Below are positions 50,789 through 59,810 of a DNA stretch of 64,000 bases, piece by piece (position 1 is the stretch's first letter; the number at the start of each line of letters is the position of its first letter). Location of the stretch: assembly GCA_017940465.1 (NCBI GenBank), contig JAGAYN010000040.1:44219-108218 (forward strand), read 5' to 3'. Source of the stretch: Bacteroidales bacterium (GTDB lineage: Bacteria; Bacteroidota; Bacteroidia; Bacteroidales; P3). The translations under genes and the position numbers were made by a program. A model generated the notes under the pieces. The model saw nothing but the letters and a program-made list of their open reading frames with translations. It did not search any database and was not told where the DNA came from.

Positions 50789-52861
50789 TTACTTTTCGAG
50801 CCGTATACGTGCGTCGACGGCGGTGACGTAGCGGGGGGTGCCGAGGAGGGGGTTGAGGTCCATCTCCGCTATCTCGGGCGCGGCCTGCACCAGGGCGCTG
50901 ACGCGGGCCACCTGGTCGGCGTAGAGGTCGAGGTTGACGCCCTCCTGTCCGCGCACGCCTTCGAGAATCTTGTAGCCCTTGAGGTTGAGGAGCATCTCCT
51001 TGGCTTCGGCGGCGGTGATGGGTGCGAGGGCGCTCTGCACGTCCTTGAGCACCTCGATGAAGATGCCGCCCAGGCCGAAGAAGATCTGGTGGCCGAATTT
51101 CTCGTCGCGGATGGCACCGATGTAGACGTCGGTGCCGTCGAGCATGGGGTACATCTCCACGGCGTAGGTCTCGGGGATGACGATGAGGCGGTCGAACTCC
51201 TTGGCGACGGTGTCCAAATCCTTGACGCCGAGGGTGACGCCGCCGACGTCGCTCTTGTGGAGCGGACCCACCACCTTCATCACCAGCGGCACCTCCTTCG
51301 AGCAGCCCACCTCGCGGGCGAAGGCCAGGGCGTCCTCCTTTTTGGAGACCTCGACGCTCTTCTTGCGGCTGATGCCGGCGGCGTCGAGGAGCTCGTTGTA
51401 GTCGCTGATTTCCATGTAGCCGTCGTTGCAGCGGTCGATGGTGCGGCGGATGCGGGCCGTGTCGATCTGCGGCAGCTCCACCTGCTCGGGCTGCGGCTTG
51501 GGGGTGTGGTAGACCTTGCAGATGGCGTTGCCCAGCACACACTCCTCGGGGAAGTTGATGCGGCCGCGCGAGATGAACTCCTCGATTTCCTCCTTGACGT
51601 TGATGATCGAGGGCAGGACGGGGAAGATGGGCTTGCGGCAGGTCTTCATCTTCTCGTCAAGCAGGGCGTAGACCTCGCGGTTGGAGAAGAGTCCGGGCGA
51701 GCCGAAGATGACCACCGAAAAGTCGATGTCGTCGTATTCGTTCTCCACGGTGTCGATGATGTGGCCCAGCTGCTCGGCGGTGCCGGTGGCCAGGAAGTCG
51801 ATCGGGTTGCCCACCGACGAGCCCGGGAACAGTTTCTCCAGCAGGGCCGGGCTGGCAGGGTGCTCCTTCAGCGATGGCACCTCCATGCCGCCGTTGCTGA
51901 GCACGTCGGTCAGCATCACGGCCGGGCCGCCGGCGTGGGTGATGACGGCGCAGCGTTTGCCGCGGATCTCGGGGTGCATGAAGACGGCGCAGACGGTGGT
52001 CAGCTCCTGACGGTTCTGGCAACGGACGATGCCCGCCTTGCGGAAGAGTGCGTCCACGGCGGCGTCGTTGGTGGCCAGCGCTCCGGTATGGCTCGAGGCG
52101 GCACGGCTGCCCGCCGCGCTGCCGCCGCTCTTGATGGCGGCGATGTGGCAGCCTTTGTTGATGAGGCTGCGGCTGTGCTTGAGCAGACGCTGCGGGTCAC
52201 CGATCTTCTCCATATAGAGCATGATCACGCGCGAGGAGGTCTCCGGGTTGAAGCTCTCGTCCAGATGCTCCAGCACGTCCTCGATACCCAGCTGGGCGCT
52301 GTTGCCCACGGCCCACACGCTGTTGAACTTCAGGCCGTTGCTCATGCCGTATTCCTTGATGAAGACGGCCGTGGCGCCGCTGCCGGTGATGAAGTCCACG
52401 CCCTTGGGGTCGAGCTTGGGGATGGGGGCGTCGAAGCAGCCGCTATAGTTGGTGTTGAGGAATCCGGTGCAGTTGGGGCCGATGAGGCTGCCGCCCACAC
52501 TGTTGATAGTGTCCACGATGTGGCGCTCGATGGCGGCGCCCTCCTCGTTCTCCTCGGAGAAGCCGGCGCTGACGATGATGAAGCCCTTGCAGCCCTTCTC
52601 CTTGGCCAGCACGTCGACGGTCTGGGCGCAGAACTTGGCGGCGATGCAGAGGATGGCGCAGTCCACCTGCGGCAGGTCCTCCACCGCAGCGTAGCACTTC
52701 ACGCCCTGCACCTCGCTCTCCTTTGGGTTCACGGCATAGACCTGCCCCTTGAAGGGGCTTTCGAGGAGGTTCTTGAGCGATTTACCGCCGGGCTTGTGCA
52801 CGTCGCTGGAGGCACCGCAGACGACGATGCTCTTGGGGTTGAGTAGTTCTTTTGCTATCAT
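50789..52861 (-). CDS. ADP-forming acyl-CoA (acetate--CoA) synthetase, fused alpha and beta parts
   Basis: 690 residues. CoA-binding domain (about 5-130, IVVCGASSDVHKPGGKSLKN), succinyl-CoA-ligase-like domains (about 150-460) with the phospho-His segment SHTGALATND (about 254-263), and a C-terminal ATP-grasp beta domain (about 475-690, FAREVGCSKEVPLVMKV). It converts acyl-CoA, ADP and Pi to acid, CoA and ATP, an energy-saving step in anaerobic fermentation. Substrate range (acetate, propionate or aryl acids) cannot be read off. Confidence 0.92.
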   Translation of the reverse strand: MIAKELLNPKSIVVCGASSDVHKPGGKSLKNLLESPFKGQVYAVNPKESEVQGVKCYAAVEDLPQVDCAILCIAAKFCAQTVDVLAKEKGCKGFIIVSAGFSEENEEGAAIERHIVDTINSVGGSLIGPNCTGFLNTNYSGCFDAPIPKLDPKGVDFITGSGATAVFIKEYGMSNGLKFNSVWAVGNSAQLGIEDVLEHLDESFNPETSSRVIMLYMEKIGDPQRLLKHSRSLINKGCHIAAIKSGGSAAGSRAASSHTGALATNDAAVDALFRKAGIVRCQNRQELTTVCAVFMHPEIRGKRCAVITHAGGPAVMLTDVLSNGGMEVPSLKEHPASPALLEKLFPGSSVGNPIDFLATGTAEQLGHIIDTVENEYDDIDFSVVIFGSPGLFSNREVYALLDEKMKTCRKPIFPVLPSIINVKEEIEEFISRGRINFPEECVLGNAICKVYHTPKPQPEQVELPQIDTARIRRTIDRCNDGYMEISDYNELLDAAGISRKKSVEVSKKEDALAFAREVGCSKEVPLVMKVVGPLHKSDVGGVTLGVKDLDTVAKEFDRLIVIPETYAVEMYPMLDGTDVYIGAIRDEKFGHQIFFGLGGIFIEVLKDVQSALAPITAAEAKEMLLNLKGYKILEGVRGQEGVNLDLYADQVARVSALVQAAPEIAEMDLNPLLGTPRYVTAVDARIRLEK

Positions 52862-52917
52862 GTTCGATTATATTTTGATTTAACATTAAATAACGTCGTA
52901 ACGCACAATGTATCTTA

Positions 52918-53943
52918 TTATTGTACAGAGGCCTGATTTTTGGTCCCCTGGTAGTCGCCCCGCTCGGTGGGCACCTCCATGCCGATGGCCTTCATGCGGG
53001 CCCGGATGTCGGCGGCGCTCTCGGCGGCCTCGCTGCCGGTGGCCAATTTGTTGTTGTAGATGGAGTAGAGGGCGCGGGTGTCCTGCGGCGAGAGATTGGG
53101 CATCACCACGTTGGCTCCGGCACGGATGGCGCGCTCGCGCCCCTGCGGGTGGAGGGTGCCCAGGGCCGAGGTGGCGGGCAGGAGCACGTGGGGGTGCATG
53201 ATGCGGATAATCGCCAGCAGGCGCAGCGTAAGCTCCACGCTGCCCGCCGGCTCATGCTCGAAGGGCGTGCCCGCAGCCGGGATGAAAGGCCCAATGCCCA
53301 CCATCTCGGGACGGAAGCGGTCGATGAACTCCAGGTCCTTCATCAGCGTGGCGATGCTCTGGTCCGGCGAGCCCACCATGAAGCCCGCGCCCACCTGGAA
53401 GCCCAGCTCGCGCAGGTCCTGCAGGCACTGCATGCGGTGCTCGAAGCGCATCTCGGCGGGGTGCAGGCGGGCGTAGTGGGCGGGGTCGGCGGTCTCGTGG
53501 CGCAGCAGGTAGCGGTCGGCCCCGGCCTCGCGCAGGCGTGCAAAGCTCTCGCGGCCGCGCTCGCCGAGCGAGAGGGTGACGGCGCAGTCGGGGAACTCGG
53601 CCTTGACCGCCCGCACTATGTCGCACACGCGCTCATCGGTCATCCAGCCATCCTCGCCGCCCTGCATCACAAAGGTGCGGAAACCGAGCCCGTAGCCGGT
53701 GCGGCAGCAGTGGAGGATCTGCTCCTTGGAGAGGCGGTAGCGCTCGCACTTCATGTCGCGCCGCAGGCCGCAGTAGAGGCAGTTGTTGCGGCAATGGCTG
53801 CTCACTTCGATGAGGCCGCGCATGAACACCTTGCGCCCATAGACCGCGTCGCGCTGGCGGCAAGCCTCTTCATAGAGGTCGTCGACAGCCACCGGGTCGC
53901 TGGTGGTGAGCAGGCGCTCGAGGTTACTTGATGACAAATTCAT
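52918..53943 (-). CDS. hydE: [FeFe]-hydrogenase maturase HydE (radical SAM)
   Basis: 341 residues. The radical SAM motif CRNNCLYC has Cys51, Cys55 and Cys58. QGGEDGWMTDE, TLSLGERGRESF (about 123-134) and RLHPAEMRFEHRM follow the biotin-synthase-like HydE pattern. HydE takes part in building the 2Fe subcluster of [FeFe] hydrogenase. hydF, hydG and the hydrogenase are not in this window. It overlaps the GH20-like gene by 20 bp. A methylornithine synthase (PylB) is the nearest alternative, but the neighbourhood has no pyl genes. Confidence 0.85.
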   Translation of the reverse strand: MNLSSSNLERLLTTSDPVAVDDLYEEACRQRDAVYGRKVFMRGLIEVSSHCRNNCLYCGLRRDMKCERYRLSKEQILHCCRTGYGLGFRTFVMQGGEDGWMTDERVCDIVRAVKAEFPDCAVTLSLGERGRESFARLREAGADRYLLRHETADPAHYARLHPAEMRFEHRMQCLQDLRELGFQVGAGFMVGSPDQSIATLMKDLEFIDRFRPEMVGIGPFIPAAGTPFEHEPAGSVELTLRLLAIIRIMHPHVLLPATSALGTLHPQGRERAIRAGANVVMPNLSPQDTRALYSIYNNKLATGSEAAESAADIRARMKAIGMEVPTERGDYQGTKNQASVQ

Positions 53944-55294
53944 AGACAGAGTCGCGTTCTACGTCCTTGTATACAGGGAGTATCTTGATATGTGTGCCGC
54001 GGCGGAGATTGACCGGGCCGATGTAAATCGGCGACTGCCGCGTGGGCGTGGTGGTGTCGGTGGTGTAGAAGATGTAGGTGTTGGGCACCTCGGTCTCGAT
54101 GGCGATGTTCATCGTGTGGGCATCCACCTTGGTGGCACGGAAGAGGGGGGTGAACGACCCCTCGCAGTAGGCATAGCCCTTGATCTGCAGGCGCTCCTTC
54201 TGCCCCTCCACCTTCTTGCGGAAGCGCTGCCAGTCGCGCTTGTCGTCGGGCGACCACAGGCACTCGGCCACGGCCAGCAGCCTCGGCAGGAGCATGTATT
54301 CGGCCTGCCGCTGGTCGGCGATGCACTCGGTCCGCAGACGCGCCTGCCCTCCCCTCACCCTGGCCTGCAGGGCGGACGACACGCCGGACGGCAGAAGGCT
54401 GTGGCGATAGAAGGTGCCGAGGGTGGAGACCCCCTCGGTGGCTTCGGGCTGATAGCGCGGGTTGGCCTGATAGCGGTCCAGGTCCCACACCCCGTCAGGC
54501 TGCACCACCACCTCGTCGCCCATCCGCACCCGGCGCAGCCCCTCGGCGGCATCCAGGGCCAGCGACGGGAGGCTGTCCCACAACAGGGCGATGCCCAGGT
54601 CGGCGCCATACTCGGCCAGGCTGCTGATATCGGAAAGCGTGAAGTAGGAGAGCGAATCGGTGTGCCACTGCAGGCTGTCCGCGCTCCACCGGCCACCGTC
54701 AATGCACAGGCGGTTCATCTTGTAGGTGGCCATGGCGTCCATCACCTTGCGCAGCTGCTTCGCGCCCACCACGTTGTTGGCCAGGTTGAGGCTCAAGCCG
54801 CGCCACTCGTAGCGCGGACGGTCCAGAATGGTGCACTCCGGGAGGAGCACCGAGCGGTAGGTGCGGTCGACCATGTCGGCCGGAAGCATCTGCATCAGCG
54901 ACTGGTAGGCGTAGAACAGTCCGCGCTCGCTGTTGGCCGAAAGGCATACCCCCGTGGGTCTCACCTCCAGCAGGTAGCCCTCCTCCCCCAGTTCGGGATT
55001 GACCGTGTCGTTGAGCTTCAGCACGATGTCGCTGGCTTCGCTCAGCGCCACCAGCGAAGGCCGCATGTGGGCATGGCGGAGCGACTTCATGATGTACTTC
55101 ACCGTGGGCGAGTTCTGCCCCACCCCGTTCACCGCCACAGAGAGGGTGCGCGAGAGGACGTAGTAGCCCTCCTTCTGCACCATGAACATGGGCTCGGGCA
55201 CAATGTCCACCTCCGACACCGCCGTGGCCCGGCCACAGCCCCACAGCGTCAGCGCCAAAGCCGCGGCGCACAGTATATGTCTCACTGCCTTCAT
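53924..55294 (-). CDS. Degenerate GH20 beta-hexosaminidase-like lipoprotein
   Basis: 456 residues from ATG 55294. Lipobox LTLWGC (Cys20). Residues about 25-150 match the GH20b N-terminal domain (GEEGYLLEV, GVCLSANSERGLFYAYQSLM). RYEWRGLSLNLANNVVG opens a GH20 barrel. The middle is shortened, and the catalytic Asp-Glu pair expected after an H-x-G-G motif is absent. The barrel end (QRQAEYMLLPRLLAVAECLW) and a C-terminal Fn3-like domain (TYIFYTTDTTTPTRQSP) remain. It is probably a non-catalytic sugar-binding derivative. The start lies 1 bp after the upstream stop. Confidence 0.78.
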   Translation of the reverse strand: MKAVRHILCAAALALTLWGCGRATAVSEVDIVPEPMFMVQKEGYYVLSRTLSVAVNGVGQNSPTVKYIMKSLRHAHMRPSLVALSEASDIVLKLNDTVNPELGEEGYLLEVRPTGVCLSANSERGLFYAYQSLMQMLPADMVDRTYRSVLLPECTILDRPRYEWRGLSLNLANNVVGAKQLRKVMDAMATYKMNRLCIDGGRWSADSLQWHTDSLSYFTLSDISSLAEYGADLGIALLWDSLPSLALDAAEGLRRVRMGDEVVVQPDGVWDLDRYQANPRYQPEATEGVSTLGTFYRHSLLPSGVSSALQARVRGGQARLRTECIADQRQAEYMLLPRLLAVAECLWSPDDKRDWQRFRKKVEGQKERLQIKGYAYCEGSFTPLFRATKVDAHTMNIAIETEVPNTYIFYTTDTTTPTRQSPIYIGPVNLRRGTHIKILPVYKDVERDSVYEFVIK

Positions 55295-55295
55295 G

Positions 55296-57110
55296 TCAAT
55301 CCATTCCCAGCACAATCTTGATCTTGGAGATATCCGTCTCGCGATGCAGCATGTTGTCGCTCTCCATCGCATGCTCGGAAGCCACCAGCGCCACAAACGC
55401 CTGCTGCATCTTCGCAATGGCCGTGCACTGGCGGCCGTAGCGGTTCAGGTCGTCCAGCGTGATGATATCCGACAGCCCCTCGTAGGCCTTCTCCATGCGC
55501 TGGTACGCCTTGGCAATGTTGCGGTAGGGGTTGCTCTTGCCGGTGATGCTGCTTGCGGTGGAGGCAATCTGCTTGCGCTGGCCGAAGATGCGGAGCACCT
55601 GGCGCTGGATGGCGATATGCTCCTTGAGGGCCGCGATGAAGGACTCGCCGCGGTCGACGGTGACGAAGTTGGGCGTGAACTGCACATGCTGCTGCAACTG
55701 GCGGTAGCCGTTCCACAGCACACGGTCCACCCGGCGCATGGAATTGATGGAGTCGGTATTGACACGGAGGGTGTCGCGGCAGGCAATCACGCCGAGATAC
55801 TGCCGCTGGATAACATCCACCTGGCGCAACTGCTCCAGGTACTGCTCCGCCTCGCGCGGGTTCTTGAACATAGGCATGGGCTGCAGCGACGGACGCAGTT
55901 CGCGGTAGGAGGCCGCCACGTCGCGGTAGGCCGACTGTGAGGTGGCGATGATGGTGTCCGACCGCCGCGTCAGCTCCTCCAGCGTGGAGTAGCTGTCCAG
56001 GTACACCTGCTGCGCCTCGATGAATTCCTGCAGGGCACGTATGAAGCTCAGGCTCTCGGCATTGGTGGTGAAGGCAGGCAGCATGTTGAGCGACCGCACC
56101 GTCTCCTTGTAGGAGTTGGCCACGTCGCGGTACTTCTTGCTGTAGCGTCTCAGTATCTGTTCCGAGTTCTGCTCGATGGTGTTGCGCAGGTCGATGGCGT
56201 CCAGGTAGCGCTGCTGCACCGCCACGATGGTACGCATGCGGTTGGTGTAGTCGCCATACTCCTTGATGTCGGCGAAGGAGATAGGCACCGAGGTGTTCTT
56301 GAACACCTTGGTGTAGGAGCGGTATACGTCGGTATTGTCTTTCTCGCAGCGCGCCTTAAGCTGGTTCTTGAAGTTGTCTATCTGCTGCGGCAGCGAGTGG
56401 CCGCCGAGCACATTCTCCAGCAAGTCGTTCTGGAAGCCGTTGAGTTCCTCCAGCTGCTTGAGCGACTGCGGCGAGGCGTTGGTGGCCGAGAGGTCGTACT
56501 TGTTGTAGACCATGAGGTAGGAATAGTAGAGGTCCTTGAGTTCCTTGAGTTTGGCCTTGTCCGTGATGCCTGCGCCGTCGCAGGCGGCTATGATGGTGCG
56601 GTGGTGGTGGTCGATGGACTGTTTCAAGGCCATGGCCTGCTGGTTGCGCTCTTCCTGCTGGCGACGCTGCTCCTCGAGGGCGCGTTGGCGGGCCGCCTCT
56701 TTCTCGGCCTCCAGCCGCTGCTGCTCCAGGCGCGAGTAGCGTATGCTCATGCGCCCCATGAGGTCGGCGAAGGCACGGAGCTTGTATTCATAGAGGGCAT
56801 AGTCGGTCACCACCACATGGCTGTCGATCCATATCAGGCTGTCCCTCATGGGATACTCGCTGCCGAGCGAGGTGATGGCGCGCTGTGCCTGCGAGCGCAT
56901 GAGGACGCACTGGTTGGTGAGGGCCACATAGTCCTGCGGCTGGCCGGCGAGCCAGTCCATGGCCGCTGCCGTGTCGGCCACCAGCGTCGAGTCGAGCCCG
57001 TAGGTCTCGAGCAGGTCGGCCACCGAGAGGCGTATGGGCTCGGTGGGGGTCTGGCCGCACAGGCGCACGGCCACCAGGAGGGATAGCAGAAGCAGTTGTA
57101 GTTTCTTCAT
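55296..57110 (-). CDS. Exported coiled-coil protein with internal ~85-residue repeats
   Basis: 604 residues, signal peptide MKKLQLLLLSLLVAVRLCGQ. A strong Glu/Arg/Gln coiled coil (about 125-160, LEQQRLEAEKEAARQRALEE) is followed by at least four helical repeats of about 80-90 residues, each with a [V/I]-x-x-Q-x-x-[Y/V]-L core (VAVQQRYLDAIDL, IEAQQVYLDSYST, VIQRQYLGVIACR, IAIQRQVLRIFGQ) followed by a Y-x-x-[V/I]-A-x-[S/A]-Y motif. No known family recognised. It probably forms a periplasmic helical rod or scaffold. It is first in a run with the GH20-like gene and hydE. Confidence 0.7.
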   Translation of the reverse strand: MKKLQLLLLSLLVAVRLCGQTPTEPIRLSVADLLETYGLDSTLVADTAAAMDWLAGQPQDYVALTNQCVLMRSQAQRAITSLGSEYPMRDSLIWIDSHVVVTDYALYEYKLRAFADLMGRMSIRYSRLEQQRLEAEKEAARQRALEEQRRQQEERNQQAMALKQSIDHHHRTIIAACDGAGITDKAKLKELKDLYYSYLMVYNKYDLSATNASPQSLKQLEELNGFQNDLLENVLGGHSLPQQIDNFKNQLKARCEKDNTDVYRSYTKVFKNTSVPISFADIKEYGDYTNRMRTIVAVQQRYLDAIDLRNTIEQNSEQILRRYSKKYRDVANSYKETVRSLNMLPAFTTNAESLSFIRALQEFIEAQQVYLDSYSTLEELTRRSDTIIATSQSAYRDVAASYRELRPSLQPMPMFKNPREAEQYLEQLRQVDVIQRQYLGVIACRDTLRVNTDSINSMRRVDRVLWNGYRQLQQHVQFTPNFVTVDRGESFIAALKEHIAIQRQVLRIFGQRKQIASTASSITGKSNPYRNIAKAYQRMEKAYEGLSDIITLDDLNRYGRQCTAIAKMQQAFVALVASEHAMESDNMLHRETDISKIKIVLGMD

Positions 57111-57138
57111 CGAAGGTTGCTCGGGTTAAGGGTTAGGT

Positions 57139-58551
57139 TCACTTGTCGCCGCACGAGGATGCATCGAAGCAATGCAGGCACAGCTGCTGACGGGGAAGCC
57201 CAACGGCGGCGCACACGTCGTCCACCGTGTTGAAGCGCAGGGTGTCCACCCCTATGTGCTGGCGTATGACCTCCACCATCCTTCCATACTCCGGCGTCGT
57301 GGCATCCTGGTAGGCTTCCAGGCGGCGCACCTCGCCTCCCTCCAGTTCCTCGATGACGCGGCGCGTAATCAGTTCGCGGTCGGTCTTGCTGGCGCTGAAG
57401 TTGAGGAAGCCGCAGCCGTGGACCAGCGGCGGGCAGCTGATGCGGACATGCACCTTCTTGGCGCCGTAGTCGTAGAGCATCTTCACGTTGTCGCGCAGTT
57501 GGGTGCCGCGGACGATGGAGTCGTCGCAGAAGACCACCTCCTTGCCCTGCAGCACGGCGCGGCTGGGGATGAGCTTCATGCGGGCCACCAAGGCGCGGTC
57601 AGCCTGGTTGACGGGCATGAAGGAGCGACTCCACGTGGGCGTGTATTTCAGCAGGCCTCGCTTGTAGGGAATCTGCCTGCCGTTGCTGTAGCCCAGCGCC
57701 ATGCCGATGCCGCTGTCGGGAATGGGGCTCACAAAATCGGCCTCCACGTCGTCGCGACGCCCCATGAGGCGGCCCAGCTCGTAGCGCACCTCCTCGGTGT
57801 TGATGCCTTCGTATTCGGTGCAGGGGTAGCCATAGTATATCCAGAGGAAGGAGCAGATTTGAAGCTTCTCCTCGGCCGGGCGCAGCACCTTGATACCTCC
57901 CTCGACGGTGACCTTGACAATCTCGCCCGGCCCCACAAAGCGGCAGGTCTCAAAGCCCAGATTGACGTAGGAGTGGCTTTCGGAGGCCAGGGCGTAGTCG
58001 TTGCCGCGGCGGCCGATGACGATGGGGGTGCGCCCGTAGCGGTCGCGGGCCGCGATGACGCCGTCGGGCGTGAGGATGAGCATGCTGCAGCTACCCTTGA
58101 CGCGGCTGTAGACGTTCTCGATGCCCTCCACAAAGTCCTTCCCCTGCGAGATGAGCAGCGCCACCAGCTCGGTGGGGTTGGTGCGCCCGATGGAGAGGTC
58201 GGTGAACTGCTGGTGTCGCCTCAGGCAGTCCTGCTCCAACTCGTCCACATTGTTGATTCTCGCCACCGTGGCCACGGCGAAGCGTCCCAGGTGCGAATTG
58301 ACCATCACCGGCTGCGCCTCGGTGTCGCTGATGACGCCCACGCCCACATTGCCCTCCATCTCGGCCAGGTCCTTGGCGAACTTGGGCCGGAAGTGCGCGT
58401 TCTGGATGTTGTGGATGTTCTGGTGCGCGTTCTGGCCGTCGAAAGTGGCCAGGCCGGCACGCTTGGTGCCCAGGTGGGAATGATAGTCCGTCCCGTAGAA
58501 CAGGTCGGTGATGCAGGGATGGTCGCTGACGACGCCGAAAAAACCGCTCAT
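57139..58551 (-). CDS. PurF-like amidophosphoribosyltransferase lacking the N-terminal cysteine nucleophile
   Basis: 470 residues. The N-terminal glutaminase-like (class II GATase) domain starts MSGFFGVVSDHPCITDLFYG, where standard PurF has MCGI with Cys as nucleophile; here residue 2 is Ser. The phosphoribosyltransferase domain has an intact PRPP motif VVFCDDSIVRGTQ (about 336-348). Similar proteins with MSGFFG or MGGFFG starts occur in Bacteroidota beside a normal PurF. It may use ammonia, have another role or be regulatory. The minus-strand promoter TATTTTTG (plus 58634-58641) lies 83 bp upstream. Confidence 0.85.
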   Translation of the reverse strand: MSGFFGVVSDHPCITDLFYGTDYHSHLGTKRAGLATFDGQNAHQNIHNIQNAHFRPKFAKDLAEMEGNVGVGVISDTEAQPVMVNSHLGRFAVATVARINNVDELEQDCLRRHQQFTDLSIGRTNPTELVALLISQGKDFVEGIENVYSRVKGSCSMLILTPDGVIAARDRYGRTPIVIGRRGNDYALASESHSYVNLGFETCRFVGPGEIVKVTVEGGIKVLRPAEEKLQICSFLWIYYGYPCTEYEGINTEEVRYELGRLMGRRDDVEADFVSPIPDSGIGMALGYSNGRQIPYKRGLLKYTPTWSRSFMPVNQADRALVARMKLIPSRAVLQGKEVVFCDDSIVRGTQLRDNVKMLYDYGAKKVHVRISCPPLVHGCGFLNFSASKTDRELITRRVIEELEGGEVRRLEAYQDATTPEYGRMVEVIRQHIGVDTLRFNTVDDVCAAVGLPRQQLCLHCFDASSCGDK

Positions 58552-58699
58552 AATGATGATGTATTAATATAATTGGGTTGTTATACGTTGATTCTTACCA
58601 TTTTACAGGGCACTTCCGCGCTGTTTGAATGTACAAAAATACACAATATCTCGCAATCGGTGGAAAAAAAGTTACCAACCGCTGTGGATAACCCCCTCC

Positions 58700-58845
58700 C
58701 GAGGGCGGCGGAAAGGGGTTCAAAAAACGAAAAATTTTTCGCTCCGAAAGCGGAAAAAGGCCGTTTTTCGTCCATTTCCACTGCGCTGATTCCCAACACC
58801 TTGAACGCATCCTCTTCTTCCCCTCTTCTTCCATGCTCCGGGTAT
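58700..58845 (+). repeat. Dispersed intergenic element, copy 5 (short subtype)
   Basis: A/T-rich left part GAAAAATTTTTCGCTCCGAA, GTCCATTTCCACTGCGCTG at about 58758-58776, ATTCCCAACACC, then GCATCCTCTTCTTCCCCTCT (58809-58828) and TCTTCCATGCTCC. This copy lies between two minus-strand genes, upstream of the PurF-like gene. Confidence 0.75.
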
Positions 58846-58893
58846 GGGCCGACACCGCCCCGCCAGCACCCCGCCACCGGCCGCCGGGGACAC

Positions 58894-58920
58894 AAAAAAA
58901 GCCCCGCCGGGGGACGGGGC
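58894..58920 (-). terminator. Terminator of the ftsK operon
   Basis: GCCCCG and CGGGGC with a GC-rich loop, followed on the minus strand by seven T, 27 bp after the end of the MauE-thioredoxin gene. Confidence 0.8.
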
Positions 58921-58946
58921 CTGGGGGATGGAAAATGCGCGGCGGG

Positions 58947-59810
58947 CTAACGGCCGAGGTGGCGCGCCAACTCCCGCTCGCGGATGTTGCGGAAGTGGTA
59001 GGTCGACACCACCTCGCGCCCGTCCAGCAGCAGCAACAGCGGCCGGGAGCCATAGGTGATGCGCACAAAGAGGTTGTCCGGCAATTCAGAGGGCAGGACG
59101 TAGACAATGTCCTGGCTGTCAATGTGGTGGCGGTCGGCGATGGTGGTGAGTTTCTCACGCGCCATCTTGCAGTAGGGGCAGCCCTGGGTGACGAACACCA
59201 GCAGTTTGTGCCCCTCCCCCAGCCCACGCTGGGCCAGGGCGCCGTCGGGCTCGAGGGCCTCCTGGAGGATGTCCTTGTCGTAGGGCTGACGCTCCGCGCC
59301 GTAGAGCCAGTTGTCAGGAACCGACACCACGAAGGGCACCACCATCAGTCCCACGCCCAGCAGGGCCGCCAGCCAGAGGCGCGGCGCACGCCGGCGGGCG
59401 GGCAGGAGGCGGTAGTGGAGCAGCGTCAAGGCGATAAGCACGGCGTTCTTGAGCAGCGACTGCACGGGGTTCATGTGCACCCACTGCCCGAAGCACTGGC
59501 ACGACTCGTTGCGCCCGATCAGGGCCGCATAGCAAAGGAAAAGGCTGAAAAAGAGCAACATCCCCAGGGTGACCAGCCGCATCGTGCGTGGGAACCAGCC
59601 GCAGAGGGTGAAGGCGGCCACCACCAGCTCCGCTCCAATGCAGAGGCGCGCCAGGAGGAAGCAGGCGTCGAGCGGGAAAAATCCGTAGGAGAAGACGTAC
59701 AACTCGAAGCGGTCGATGCCCATCAACTTGGACACCGCCGACGCCACGAACACCGCACTCAACGCGATGCGCAGCGCCCAGGAGAGGATGAGGCGGCCGT
59801 TAGATGCCAT
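58947..59810 (-). CDS. MauE/DoxX-like membrane protein with C-terminal thioredoxin-like domain
   Basis: 287 residues from ATG 59810 (MASNGRLILSWALRIALSAVF). The N-terminal part has four to five membrane helices in the MauE/DoxD arrangement, with the Cys pair CQCFG (about 130-134). A fifth helix (WLAALLGVGLMVVPFVV) leads to a periplasmic domain with QGCPYCKMAREKL (about 208-220), a thioredoxin-type CPYC site. This fits a membrane thiol-oxidising or reducing couple. It overlaps the upstream small lipoprotein gene by 11 bp. A longer frame to 59939 lies in that gene and is rejected. Confidence 0.8.
   Translation of the reverse strand: MASNGRLILSWALRIALSAVFVASAVSKLMGIDRFELYVFSYGFFPLDACFLLARLCIGAELVVAAFTLCGWFPRTMRLVTLGMLLFFSLFLCYAALIGRNESCQCFGQWVHMNPVQSLLKNAVLIALTLLHYRLLPARRRAPRLWLAALLGVGLMVVPFVVSVPDNWLYGAERQPYDKDILQEALEPDGALAQRGLGEGHKLLVFVTQGCPYCKMAREKLTTIADRHHIDSQDIVYVLPSELPDNLFVRITYGSRPLLLLLDGREVVSTYHFRNIRERELARHLGR

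Noticed and set aside
52918-53943. PylB (pyrrolysine synthesis) instead of HydE
   Set aside because: No pylC, pylD, pylS or tRNA-Pyl is seen here, and internal motifs fit HydE as well or better; kept only as an alternative.
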